Source: Gemmatimonadota bacterium
Lineage (GTDB): Bacteria > Gemmatimonadota > Gemmatimonadetes > Gemmatimonadales > GWC2-71-9
Length of the DNA: 23,330 nt
Direction of reading: 5' to 3'
NCBI GenBank assembly: GCA_017889745.1
Contig: JAGGAG010000073.1
Location: forward strand, 1 to 23,330
How positions within the stretch are numbered: the stretch's first letter is position 1; every line of letters starts with the position of its first letter. The position numbers were made by a program, and so were the translations under genes. Positions 5,207 to 12,519 of this stretch are shown one piece after another. The notes under the pieces were generated by a model. That model searched no databases. It was not told the DNA's origin and saw nothing but the letters and a program-made list of their open reading frames with translations.

Positions 5207-6994
5207 ATGCGTCGCCAAGCCTTGATCCTGCTGCTGGCGGGGGCCGCGGGCTGCGCCGGGAAGGCCACGGTGCAGCCCATATCGCCACCGTCACCGCAGG
5301 TCGCCACCACCGCGCCTCGCACGGCCCCGGCTCCCGCTGCCGCGCCTGCATCGGGTCCCGCGCCGCTCGTCCCCCTCGATTCCAGTCAGGTTTCCGAGAT
5401 CGCCCGTCACGTCACCCTCTCCGCCGACTCGGCGGCCGACGAGGCGGTGCTCGACCAGCTCGCCGTGGCGCATCCGGAAGGCGTGACCGATGACGACCTC
5501 CCGGCGGTTCCCGTCTCGTGGGACATCGACGTCACCACCTGGGGCGATCACGAGCGGGTCCAGTTCTACCTGAGCTTCTTCGAGGAACAGGCGCATCCCC
5601 GGTTCCAGATCTGGCTGGAACGGATGCCGATGTACGAGCCGATGATCCGGCAGAAGCTCCAGGCGGCGAACATGCCGACCGACCTCGTCTACCTGGCCCT
5701 CATCGAGAGCGGTTTTTCCAATTCCGCGATGAGCCGCACCCGGGCCGTCGGCATGTGGCAGTTCATGCCACGCACCGGCAAGGAATACGGCCTCCGCATC
5801 GACAGCTGGGTGGATGAACGGCGTGACCCGGTCAAGGCCACCAGCGCCGCCCTCGAGTTCCTCTCCGATCTCTATCAGCGCTTCGGTTCCTACTACCTCG
5901 CGGCAGCCGCGTACAATGCCGGCGGCGGGAAGATCTCGCGTGGGTTGAAGCGCATCGGCGCCACTCCGACGGTGACCACGGCGTCCGCATCAGCTGCCCC
6001 GGACGGCGAGGAAGCGATGACCGAGGACGAGGATGAGGGCTTCTCCGACGCCGATTTCTTCAAGCTCTACGACACCAGGCACATCCGGCGCGAAACCAAG
6101 GACTACGTCCCCAAGCTCATCGCCGCCGCGCGCATTGCAAAGGAACCCCAGCGCTACGGCTTCATGCCCGTGTCGCCCACGGCCCCGTATCCGCTCGACT
6201 CCCTGGTCGTAAGCGGGATGACCGGGCTCGACGTCGTCGCCCAGCTGGCCGACACGTCGCTCACGTATATCCGCGAGATCAATCCGCAGTACCTGCGGCT
6301 CGCCACGCCCCCGGGCACTACGTCGGTGGTGCGGGTGCCGAGCGGTCGCCAGGCCTCCACTCAGGCGGCATACCAGGCCCTGCCGGCCGCGGAGCGCGTC
6401 ACTTTTGCCTACTACACGGCGAAGAAGGGCGACACGCCCACGAAGATCGCCCAGCACTATGGCGTCCCCGTGGGGCTGATCTACGAGGCCAATCCCTGGG
6501 TCCGGTCGGGCTATGCGGTCAAGGCGGGCCGGCAGGTCGTCGTGCCCACGGGCGGAAGCGCCAGCGTGGTCGTGGCCCAACAGGTGTCCATCGTGCGCGA
6601 GTCGCCCGATCGTGGCAGCAGCCGCGGTGGCTACCACACCGTGCGGAAGGGTGAGACGCTGGGCGGCATCGCGAGGCGCTACCACGTCAGCACCTCGCAG
6701 CTCAAGGCCTGGAACGGCATGTCGGGCACCACCGTTCGTGTCGGGCAGAAGCTTCGCGTCTCGCCCGGTCGCAGCCGCTCCTCGGGCACCCAGTTGGCGT
6801 CTCGCGATCACGCGAAGGGCGGCGGGTCCACGGTCGGCAATACCACCACGGTCAGGCACCGGGTCCGCAGCGGCGAGACGCTCTCCGGCATCGCCCGGCA
6901 ATACGGTGTGAGCGTCGCGTCGATCAAGCAGGTCAACAACCTGAGCGGTGGGCTCAAGAGCGGAACCACGATCCGGATCCCGAAGAAGGCATGA
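5207..6994 (+). CDS. mltD: Membrane-bound lytic murein transglycosylase D-like lipoprotein with three LysM repeats
   Basis: This 595-residue enzyme would cleave the MurNAc-GlcNAc bond of peptidoglycan, forming 1,6-anhydroMurNAc. It has a lipoprotein signal with Cys16 (LAGAAGC), a Pro/Ala-rich linker, and an SLT domain about 130-250 with catalytic Glu167 (ALIESGFSNSA), AVGMWQFMPRTG and AAAAYNAGGGKI. Then come the RRETKDYVPKLIAAARI segment of the MltD family and three LysM repeats (about 400-448, 476-518, 550-592) that bind glycan. An acidic insert (about 260-282) interrupts the catalytic region. The ATG at 5207 is preceded by AGGAGG with 4-base spacing; a TTG directly before it is the alternative. 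The gene faces a second transglycosylase gene across a shared terminator. Confidence 0.9.
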   Translation: MRRQALILLLAGAAGCAGKATVQPISPPSPQVATTAPRTAPAPAAAPASGPAPLVPLDSSQVSEIARHVTLSADSAADEAVLDQLAVAHPEGVTDDDLPAVPVSWDIDVTTWGDHERVQFYLSFFEEQAHPRFQIWLERMPMYEPMIRQKLQAANMPTDLVYLALIESGFSNSAMSRTRAVGMWQFMPRTGKEYGLRIDSWVDERRDPVKATSAALEFLSDLYQRFGSYYLAAAAYNAGGGKISRGLKRIGATPTVTTASASAAPDGEEAMTEDEDEGFSDADFFKLYDTRHIRRETKDYVPKLIAAARIAKEPQRYGFMPVSPTAPYPLDSLVVSGMTGLDVVAQLADTSLTYIREINPQYLRLATPPGTTSVVRVPSGRQASTQAAYQALPAAERVTFAYYTAKKGDTPTKIAQHYGVPVGLIYEANPWVRSGYAVKAGRQVVVPTGGSASVVVAQQVSIVRESPDRGSSRGGYHTVRKGETLGGIARRYHVSTSQLKAWNGMSGTTVRVGQKLRVSPGRSRSSGTQLASRDHAKGGGSTVGNTTTVRHRVRSGETLSGIARQYGVSVASIKQVNNLSGGLKSGTTIRIPKKA

Positions 6995-7022
6995 CGGCTT
7001 GAGGGCGTGGCGCGGAACGACG

Positions 7023-7048
7023 AAGGGGCAGCCAACCGGCTGCCCCTT
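7023..7048. terminator. Bidirectional terminator between converging transglycosylase genes
   Basis: A perfect 11-bp stem, AAGGGGCAGCC (7023-7033) with GGCTGCCCCTT (7038-7048), and an AACC loop. A-rich and T-rich ends on both sides allow use from either strand. It lies between the stops of the plus-strand MltD gene and the minus-strand SLT gene. Confidence 0.85.
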
Positions 7049-7093
7049 CTGTCATTCCGTCTGTTGAGGTCGTTACGCACCCACGTCAGCGCG

Positions 7094-7807
7094 TCACGTC
7101 CCGAGCTCTCGTGCCTGGGCCTGCATTGCCTTCGTGATGCGCTTCGGCTGATATCCCCGCAGCACGGCGTTCTCATACCCGTTCGACGGATCGCCACCCT
7201 CAGCCACGATCTGGTTGACCCGGCCGGGGCCGCGGTTGTAGGCCAGCAGCGCCAGCTCGTAGTCGTGCCGGTACTGCTTCAGCAGGTCATTGAGGAACCG
7301 GAACCCGATGCGCAGGTTCACGTCCCGCTCATACAGTGCCTTCTCGTCCAGGGAGGCATCGTAGAACCTGGCCGTGGCCACCTGCACCTGGGTGAAGCCG
7401 ATCGCGTTCATGTTGCTCTTCGCCGCCGGCTTGAAGTTGCTCTCCACCTTCACCAGCCGGAACGCCAGCTGGGGGTCGATGCCTTCCTGCAGCGCGATAT
7501 CGTAGATCGCCGTGGCCAGGTCGGCCGGGATCTGGTAACGCGCCGAGTAGCCAAGAAGGGCCTCGGCGCGGTCGAGCTTGAGCGTGAGCAGCGCCGCGGT
7601 GCCGTCGAACGACGGTGGCGTGGCGGCTGCGGGAACGAGGTTCGTCGTCGCCTCGATGGAGCGGGACGGCGGCGCCTCCTCGATCTGCGACCGGCGTGAC
7701 CAACCGCCGATGGCGCTGATGAGGAGTGCACCGGCCAGCAGCGCACCTGCGCGTGCAAGCGGTCCTTTGCGCCAATTCGGGCGCGGCAGACTGGTCGGGG
7801 ACTTCAT
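7094..7807 (-). CDS. Lytic transglycosylase, SLT domain, membrane-anchored
   Basis: This 237-residue protein has a basic N-terminus, one membrane or signal-anchor segment (about 18-36), a linker, and a soluble lytic transglycosylase domain with catalytic Glu122 (RLVKVESNFKP). AIGFTQVQVATARFY (the GLMQ-type region) and LALLAYNRGPGRV complete the fold. It would cut peptidoglycan glycan strands from the periplasmic face. There is no LysM. The ATG at 7807 follows an excellent ribosome site (AAGGAGG, 6-base spacing). It lies 39 bases downstream of moaC on the same strand, probably co-transcribed but with strong independent translation. Confidence 0.88.
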   Translation of the reverse strand: MKSPTSLPRPNWRKGPLARAGALLAGALLISAIGGWSRRSQIEEAPPSRSIEATTNLVPAAATPPSFDGTAALLTLKLDRAEALLGYSARYQIPADLATAIYDIALQEGIDPQLAFRLVKVESNFKPAAKSNMNAIGFTQVQVATARFYDASLDEKALYERDVNLRIGFRFLNDLLKQYRHDYELALLAYNRGPGRVNQIVAEGGDPSNGYENAVLRGYQPKRITKAMQAQARELGT

Positions 7808-7846
7808 GTAGTACCTCCTTGCTGTCGTTGAACGGCAGCGGACTGG

Positions 7847-8350
7847 TCAGGGCCCCTTGCGGTGCCAATCGCCCCGGGTTCCCCCGGTCTTGCTGACCAG
7901 CCGGATCTCGTCGATGACCATCCTCCGGTCGACCGACTTGACCATGTCGTAGACGGTGAGGCACGCCACCGAGACTGCCGTGAGCGCCTCCATCTCGACA
8001 CCGGTGCGGCCGGTAAGGCTGGCGGAGGCGGTAATGCGCACCCCCGGCAGTGACTCATCCAGCCGCGCCTCAACCGTGACCACATCCAGCGCCAGGGGAT
8101 GGCAGAGGGGGATCAACTCCCCCGTCTTCTTCGCCGCCATCACCCCGGCCACTTCCGCCACGGCAAGCACATCGCCCTTCTCGATGGCTCGATCCATCAC
8201 GAGCCGGTACGCCTCTGCTGACATCTGTACCGCACCCTCGGCCACCGCCGTCCGGCGGCTCTCGGCCTTGTCGCCTACATCCACCATGCGAGCCCGGCCC
8301 TCATCGTCCAGATGAGTCAACCCGCTCGGAGTTCCCCGCTTACCGCTCAC
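7847..8350 (-). CDS. moaC: Cyclic pyranopterin monophosphate synthase
   Basis: MoaC converts the cyclic nucleotide made by MoaA into cyclic pyranopterin monophosphate, an early step of molybdenum cofactor synthesis. The 167 residues match the family in length and motifs: LTHLDDEGRARMVDV (11-25), LCHPL (82-86), GVEMEALTAVSVACLTVYDMVK (117-138) and the C-terminal SKTGG. The start is GTG 8350, which sits inside the heptamer repeat and overlaps the end of holB by 11 bases; an internal TTG (8320) is the alternative. No other Mo-cofactor gene is in the window, so its link to holB looks positional rather than functional. Confidence 0.93.
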   Translation of the reverse strand: MSGKRGTPSGLTHLDDEGRARMVDVGDKAESRRTAVAEGAVQMSAEAYRLVMDRAIEKGDVLAVAEVAGVMAAKKTGELIPLCHPLALDVVTVEARLDESLPGVRITASASLTGRTGVEMEALTAVSVACLTVYDMVKSVDRRMVIDEIRLVSKTGGTRGDWHRKGP

Positions 8351-8356
8351 CGCTCA
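8336..8356. repeat. Heptamer tandem repeat at the holB/moaC junction
   Basis: Three units: CCGCTTA, CCGCTCA, CCGCTCA. On the minus strand the repeat encodes the last residues and stop of holB and supplies the GTG used to start moaC. Confidence 0.8.
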
Positions 8357-9452
8357 CTCTGTTGAGGGCCGCTGCCAGGTCTTCAGCCAAGACCCCTACG
8401 AGCAGCTGCGGATTAACGTTCCCCTGCGCCGCCTCCCGTGCCGCCGTCACATGACGCTGCGCCTCGAGCAACCGCGACACCGGCCGCGGGCCCTTGAGCG
8501 CTGCGGGCAGGGCCCGGCGCGGCGTCATCCCGCTCGCAGCACGAACCGCGTCGCCCAGCGTCTGCTCCAGCGCTTCGAGCATTGCGCTGAAGTCGCCCCG
8601 CGCCGCCCAGGGGCTCTGCTTCAGCACCCGCTCCGCCCGTGGCACCGAACCCTGCAGTGCCACGTCGACCAGGTCGGCGGCGGCGGCGTGGGCCTTCGCA
8701 CCGGCATCGCTCGCGCTGACCGCCGAGCCGATCGAGCCCTCGGCTGTGCGGACCCGCTCCTCGAGTGCAGCGGCCGACAGGCCCGGCTTGAGCTCCGCCG
8801 CGAGGAAATCCCGCACCTCGGCATCCGTCAGCCGTCCCAGCCGAACCGGCACTACTCGCGACCGGATGGTCGGCAGCAGCCGGCCGGCGTCGGTCGCGGT
8901 GAGGATGAACCAGGTGTTGGCCGGCGGCTCCTCCAGCAGCTTGAGGAGCGCATTGGCCGCTTCCTGACTCGACTCCTGCGGCACCAGCCGCTCGGCATGC
9001 CCGATGATGAACACCGTCGGGCCACCTTCCACCGACTTGAGCGCCGCGCGCCGCTGGATCAGCCGCACCGTTGCCAGCGGGTGGCTCGCCATCCCGTCGA
9101 GCGCGCCGTACAGCGGAGTCTTTCGCCGCTCCGCCACGATCTCGCCGATCAGGTCCGCCGCCTCGTCGACCTGCTTGTCGGCATCGGTGACCTTGGGCCG
9201 CAGGATCGGCACGATCCAGTGCAGATCGGCGTGCCCGAGTTCCATCACCAGGCGACATGGCCTGCACTTACTACACGGCTCAGCGTCCTTTTGCTCGCAG
9301 AGCAACAGCTGCCCCATCCACAGGGCCAGGCGCTGCCTTCCTACACCCTCGGCACCCTCGAAGAGGAGCACCTGAGGCATCCGGCCCGCCCTTACGGCGT
9401 CCCCCAACCGCTTTCGTATTGCTATGTGTCCAGCCAACGGTGCCAGCGCCAT
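8340..9452 (-). CDS. holB: DNA polymerase III subunit delta' (clamp-loader subunit)
   Basis: This is a 370-residue clamp-loader ATPase-fold protein that helps load the sliding clamp during replication. It has LAGHIAIRKRLGDAVRAGRMPQ at the start, a degenerate P-loop GAEGVGRQ (Lys replaced by Arg, as common in delta', which does not hydrolyse ATP), and a zinc module CX7CX2CX2C. The SSQEAANALLKLLEEPP segment and WFILTATDAGRLLPTIRSR (sensor-1 and SRC-like region, here SR-V) follow. ATG 9452 is chosen; a TTG at 9494 would add 14 unlikely residues. The C-terminus (RVSGER) is encoded by the heptamer repeat. Confidence 0.85.
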   Translation of the reverse strand: MALAPLAGHIAIRKRLGDAVRAGRMPQVLLFEGAEGVGRQRLALWMGQLLLCEQKDAEPCSKCRPCRLVMELGHADLHWIVPILRPKVTDADKQVDEAADLIGEIVAERRKTPLYGALDGMASHPLATVRLIQRRAALKSVEGGPTVFIIGHAERLVPQESSQEAANALLKLLEEPPANTWFILTATDAGRLLPTIRSRVVPVRLGRLTDAEVRDFLAAELKPGLSAAALEERVRTAEGSIGSAVSASDAGAKAHAAAADLVDVALQGSVPRAERVLKQSPWAARGDFSAMLEALEQTLGDAVRAASGMTPRRALPAALKGPRPVSRLLEAQRHVTAAREAAQGNVNPQLLVGVLAEDLAAALNRVSGER

Positions 9453-9537
9453 GACCCAATATCGCTGGTTTCGGGCCAGAGCGGAAGGGGTCAATGATCG
9501 CGTAACCCATTGTTTTTCAACATGTTACAGTGACATT

Positions 9538-9726
9538 ATGGCCCGCTTTACTTGGAAAAGTCAGGGTGCAATGGTACATGGAGTAATAGTGAATGCTCGC
9601 ATGCTTGAGCGGTTCAAGGGCCGTCGACTCAGCGACGTCAAAGCGCATGCAGGAGAATCATTTGGCGACGAGGTCAAAATGGCGGGGGTCCGGATCAGAC
9701 TTGGGGAGGTGGTCACCGGACCGTAA
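9538..9726 (+). CDS. Hypothetical protein, 62 aa
   Basis: I do not recognise this small protein (starts MARFTWKSQGAMVHGV, ends GVRIRLGEVVTGP). It is basic, has no membrane segment or cysteine, and looks strand-rich at both ends. Local G+C is about 50% from 9501 to 9780 by my count, clearly below its neighbours, and it lies about 220 bases before a tRNA gene, so recent acquisition is possible. There is no clear ribosome site before ATG 9538. The frame is open upstream to 9424, but that part is antisense to holB. Confidence 0.45.
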   Translation: MARFTWKSQGAMVHGVIVNARMLERFKGRRLSDVKAHAGESFGDEVKMAGVRIRLGEVVTGP

Positions 9727-9759
9727 CAGCTTATGCGAGCAGGTACTCACGTGGATGAT

Positions 9760-9779
9760 AATGTGACATAGATCACATT
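9760..9779. promoter_or_regulatory. CRP/FNR-type palindromic operator candidate
   Basis: AATGTGA-CATAGA-TCACATT is a perfect 7+7 dyad with a 6-base spacer, essentially the CRP consensus (TGTGA-N6-TCACA). It lies in a 223-base intergenic stretch, 34 bases after the 62-codon gene and 170 bases before tRNA-Asn. No CRP-family gene is in the window, and which gene it would control is unclear. Confidence 0.5.
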
Positions 9780-9909
9780 GAGACAGGCCAGATTGTCGCC
9801 CTGAGACCGTAGGTGTCGCGACAGCGCACCGCCAAACGCTGTCGGCCCAGCGCCAGACGGCCGAGCATTACAGGTGTCCGAGCGGTGCCCCCCTTACGGC
9901 GTCGCGGTC

Positions 9910-9938
9910 TTGCCCCCCTCTCCCGTGCTACTTAGGAT
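9910..9938 (+). promoter_or_regulatory. Promoter of tRNA-Asn
   Basis: TTGCCC (9910-9915), a 17-base spacer and TAGGAT (9933-9938) place the start about 5 bases before the mature tRNA at 9950. Confidence 0.55.
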
Positions 9939-9949
9939 TGGCACCGCTT

Positions 9950-10022
9950 TCCCGAGTAGCTCAGTTGGTAGAGCAGCTGACTGTTAATCAGCGGGTCGCA
10001 GGTTCGAGTCCTGCCTCGGGAG
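9950..10022 (+). tRNA. tRNA-Asn (anticodon GTT)
   Basis: A complete 73-base cloverleaf. The acceptor stem TCCCGAG pairs with CTCGGGA, the D stem GCTC with GAGC, and the anticodon stem GCTGA with TCAGC around loop CTGTTAA (GTT). The T stem GCAGG pairs with CCTGC around TTCGAGT, and the discriminator base is G. The CCA end is not encoded. Confidence 0.97.
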
Positions 10023-10040
10023 CTGAGATCGCGTATGCAT

Positions 10041-10066
10041 AAGGGGCCCGCTTCGGCGGGCCTCTT
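10041..10066 (+). terminator. Terminator of tRNA-Asn
   Basis: An 11-bp stem (10041-10051 with 10056-10066, one G-T pair) is closed by a TTCG tetraloop and followed by TCTTCGTTCTT-like T-rich sequence. Confidence 0.85.
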
Positions 10067-10316
10067 CGTTCTTCGGCAGTCGCAGCGCGTACGTCTCGCG
10101 CACGTGCCGCGCTGAGTCTGCGCCAGGTTCTCGATCGACAGCTTCCTGAGCCGCAGCGGCGGCGTCTTCGGCGTCACATCGGCTGTCGTACCGATACTGG
10201 CTCTCCCGCGAGGTGGTCAGGCATCCGGGACGGCTGGTCACCTTGGCCGCGAGCGAACGCGTGTCAGCGAACATGCTGGCCACGACGGGCAGGGCCCATC
10301 GCGGCGAACCGCATCC
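10067..10316. other. Intergenic stretch without a supported gene
   Basis: About 250 bases between the tRNA terminator and the small lipoprotein gene. A minus-strand frame crosses it (to 9984), but its end is merely the antisense of the tRNA. I see no repeat, promoter or RNA that I can defend. Confidence 0.5.
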
Positions 10317-10604
10317 TCACGATCCCTTGCGCGTCAGGGGGCCGAACGGGCTCGACAGTGTCCCGTCGTCGTTCCGCTTGAGCGCAACCGGCCCCTCGAA
10401 CTCGGCACAAGAGAGCAGGACATCACCCGACTTCACCTTGTACGTGCAGACCGCCACCTGACCCATCATGGCGAACTCGCCCTTACCGCTCTTGAGGGAC
10501 AGCGTGATCCCGCCGTTCGCGTCTTCGTACTGGCCATCCACCGACTTGCAGGCGGACAGTGTCAGGGCGGCGAGCACCGCCGCCGCCCATTGATACCGGC
10601 GCAT
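10317..10604 (-). CDS. Small lipoprotein, 95 aa, unknown function
   Basis: A clear lipoprotein signal (MRRYQWAAAVLAALTLSAC, lipid-bearing Cys19) precedes about 76 residues of alternating strands. These include QYEDANGGITLSLKSGKGEF, a C-T-Y-K-V segment and LLSCAEFEGPVALKRNDDGTL. Two further cysteines could form a disulfide in the periplasm. The ribosome site GGGAGGAA is well placed before ATG 10604. Being lipid-anchored with a small beta domain, it may be an envelope or adhesin-like accessory protein; no specific role can be assigned. Confidence 0.8.
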   Translation of the reverse strand: MRRYQWAAAVLAALTLSACKSVDGQYEDANGGITLSLKSGKGEFAMMGQVAVCTYKVKSGDVLLSCAEFEGPVALKRNDDGTLSSPFGPLTRKGS

Positions 10605-10702
10605 GGTTCCTCCCGCTTCTCATTGCCGTGATGCGAATAAGGCTGGTCCTTGTCTGGGCGTTGCGCAGGACGCGGCCGGAGACCGTCACCGGGAAAGGGA
10701 AA

Positions 10703-10727
10703 GGGCGCCTTCCCACGGGAGGCGCCC
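10703..10727 (-). terminator. Terminator of the small secreted membrane protein gene
   Basis: An 8-bp stem (10703-10710 with 10720-10727) contains a further CCC/GGG pairing in the loop. On the minus strand it is followed by TTTCCCTTTCC. It sits 39 bases after the stop at 10766. Confidence 0.7.
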
Positions 10728-10765
10728 CTGATGCCGCTTACAGGCTGCGTTCGCGTGGCCTGGCG

Positions 10766-11137
10766 CTACTTGAGCCACAAGTAGAGGCCGATCAGTCCCA
10801 TCACCAGGCCGCCCACCGCGATTGCCGTTCCCGCGTCGTCGCCGATGAGCAGGCCGCCGATAACGGCGGCGCCACCGACGATCGCGAGCACCGGGCCGCT
10901 GCTGTTCTTGGAGCGGCGCTGGTTGTTCCACGTCATCTCGCTCGATGCGTCGGTGACGCTGCTGTATCCCAGGGTCGTGCTCGCAATGGTGGGTCCGGCG
11001 GCCGGTACGGCCGGCGCCACCACCGGGGCGACGTCGGCAAGTGCAGCGTCGGGCGTGGCCATCTGGGCAGCGAGGGGCGTGGCAATGACACAGGCGACGA
11101 TCGCGAGCAGGTGCACCCGAAGGCTGGAACTTGTCAT
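10766..11137 (-). CDS. Secreted or membrane-anchored hypothetical protein, 123 aa
   Basis: A signal peptide (SLRVHLLAIVACVIATPLAAQ, cleavage after PLAA or AAQ) is followed by an Ala/Pro/Val-rich low-complexity stretch and a WNNQRRSKNSSG segment. A C-terminal pair of Gly-rich hydrophobic helices separated by GDDAG (about 83-122) follows, likely a membrane hairpin. No family recognised. ATG 11137 is chosen because it starts the signal peptide; an upstream in-frame start adds 20 residues without that character. It has its own promoter candidate and terminator, so it is transcribed apart from the pseudogene upstream. Confidence 0.75.
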   Translation of the reverse strand: MTSSSLRVHLLAIVACVIATPLAAQMATPDAALADVAPVVAPAVPAAGPTIASTTLGYSSVTDASSEMTWNNQRRSKNSSGPVLAIVGGAAVIGGLLIGDDAGTAIAVGGLVMGLIGLYLWLK

Positions 11138-11175
11138 GGAGGATCCGATGTTGACGGTTGAACTGGCACGCATCC

Positions 11176-11204
11176 GGAATACCCCCCAGGCACGCAATTG
11201 TCAC
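11176..11204 (-). promoter_or_regulatory. Candidate promoter for the 123-aa secreted protein
   Basis: On the minus strand GTGACA (11204-11199), a 17-base spacer and TATTCC (11181-11176) lie 38 bases or more before ATG 11137, inside the gap after the pseudogene stop. Confidence 0.35.
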
Positions 11205-11230
11205 AGTCACCGCTGGTGCAGCCGCTGGCA

Positions 11231-11789
11231 TCACTCCTTGGATTGAACCGTCCGGCCGCGCGCCCTGGCCACCTCGTTGATTTCCCGGTTCTCGAGCACA
11301 GGCACCGCCGCACCGTGCTCCGCCACCTCGATCATGGCCCGGCCCACCAGTTCCGTGGTGGTCACATAGTGCGGTAGGACGGCGCTGAGCAGCGGATACA
11401 GCGGGCCCATCACCGTGTAGATCGCGCGATACCATCCGGTGCTCGCCGGTTCCCGACACGTAGACGAACGTCATCGCGGGGTTTCGCGCCACCAGGCTCC
11501 GCGCCACGACCATGGTGAGGTCGAAGGTCACCAGGCGATAGGCCTCCTCCGTCATCCCCATCGCGGAAACGCCGAGACAATAGAAGCAGGCATCGTAACC
11601 GTCGAGCTCGCTGCCCAGCGTCGGCACCTTGAAGAGATCGTCGAGCAGCAATTCACGGAGCTTGGCGTGCCCTTGCCCGGTAGTGCGGCGCCCGATGACG
11701 ACCACCCGCTCGACGCCGGGATCGAGCAGGCACTCGCGCAGCACCCCCTGGCCCACCATGCCGGTGGCCCCGAAGAGGATGACCTTCAA
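11231..11789 (-). pseudogene. NAD(P)-binding epimerase/oxidoreductase-like protein, broken by an internal deletion
   Basis: The first part (MKVILFGATGMVGQGVLRECL... to FVYVSGTG) is a Rossmann domain of the NAD-dependent epimerase/NmrA-like type with the GATGMVG dinucleotide motif. After FVYVSGTG (near 11450) the sense continues in the next frame as STGWYRAIYTVMGPLYPLL, then VTTTELVGRAMIEVAEHG and the stop at 11231. Intact relatives as I know them carry about 60 extra residues between these parts, so an out-of-frame deletion is more likely than a one-base error. ACCGG occurs twice at the junction. The original frame runs on nonsensically through later genes. Its start overlaps the 77-aa gene (ATGA). 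Confidence 0.75.
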
Positions 11790-12019
11790 TTGTCGAACAG
11801 GATCGCGACCAGCGTGACGATGAGCACCGCCGCGACCAGGAGCGACGTCACCGTGACGATCGTGCGGAAGAGGAAGCGGTACCGGTCCGCCCGGCGCCGC
11901 AGTTCTGCGAGTGCTGCCGCGGGGATCTGCTCCATTGGGGCAGGGGGGCTCCCCTCGGTCTCGAGGGGCGCCGCCTCGCCGGCGGGGGACGTGGTCGGGG
12001 CGGGAAGGTCGTCGTTCAT
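11786..12019 (-). CDS. Small single-span membrane protein, 77 aa
   Basis: The N-terminal half is Pro/Ala/Glu-rich and disordered-looking. It is followed by a helix (AAALAELRRRADRYRFLFRTIVTV) running into one C-terminal membrane segment (SLLVAAVLIVTLVAILF). This gives a tail-anchored type arrangement, with the charged RRRADRYR stretch at the membrane edge. No family recognised. Start ATG 12019 overlaps the stop of the GNAT gene upstream (ATGA), and its own stop overlaps the pseudogene start the same way, so it is made by translational coupling within the operon. Confidence 0.7.
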   Translation of the reverse strand: MNDDLPAPTTSPAGEAAPLETEGSPPAPMEQIPAAALAELRRRADRYRFLFRTIVTVTSLLVAAVLIVTLVAILFDN

Positions 12020-12519
12020 GGGACGCTCCGTGCAGGGCCGGGGGCCTGGAGTTCCTTGAGGTAGTGCATCGTCTCCGGCCGGTAGCCGAGATGCTCGTAG
12101 AGGCCGCGGGCGCGTTCGTTCTGCAGCCACACGTTGAGCGAGATCCGGCGCGACCCCTGCGCGAGGGCCCACTCCTCGGCGGCCCGGATCAGCGCGCGGG
12201 CGACCCCGCGCCCGCGCGCACCGGGGTCCACCGCCAGCACCTCGATGTGCGCCACCGGTTCGCGACTGAAGTAGTCGAGCTTCGTCGTGAGGCACACCGC
12301 GCCATCGAGCCCGTGCGTGCCCTCGGCCACGAAGGCGACGGTGCCTGGTGCGTCACCGCGAACGGCCTCCCCGATCACGGCGTCGTCTGCCCGCTGGATC
12401 TCCCGCGCGGTGCGCCACGCCGGCACCGGGAACGCGGCGAGCTGGTCGGCGAGCGCCAGCACCTGCGGCTCGTCCTCGCGCCGGCCCCGGCGCACCGGGA
12501 CCACGGCGGCTTCGCTCAT
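12016..12519 (-). CDS. GNAT-family N-acetyltransferase (1)
   Basis: A 167-residue acetyl-CoA-dependent acetyltransferase. The acetyl-CoA site is in VLAVDPGARGRGVARALIRAAEEWA (motif A, about 95-118, with the R-G-R-G-V-A loop), and the C-terminal NVWLQNERARGLYEHLGYRPE is typical of motif B. The substrate cannot be read from sequence. ATG 12519 overlaps the stop of the second GNAT gene (ATGA); longer frames upstream are antisense-like and lack fold character. Its own stop overlaps the 77-aa gene. Confidence 0.88.
   Translation of the reverse strand: MSEAAVVPVRRGRREDEPQVLALADQLAAFPVPAWRTAREIQRADDAVIGEAVRGDAPGTVAFVAEGTHGLDGAVCLTTKLDYFSREPVAHIEVLAVDPGARGRGVARALIRAAEEWALAQGSRRISLNVWLQNERARGLYEHLGYRPETMHYLKELQAPGPARSVP

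Noticed and set aside
9932..10283. Two minus-strand open frames across tRNA-Asn
   Set aside because: Their C-terminal parts (SRGRTRTCDPL and LPRQDSNLRPAD types) are the well-known false translations of the antisense of a tRNA.
10686..11230. Reading the epimerase frame to its open end at 10686 as one 367-residue protein
   Set aside because: After about residue 115 it becomes Gly/Arg/His-rich nonsense and overlaps the 123-aa gene antisense-like in another frame; the true continuation is in another frame and ends at 11231.
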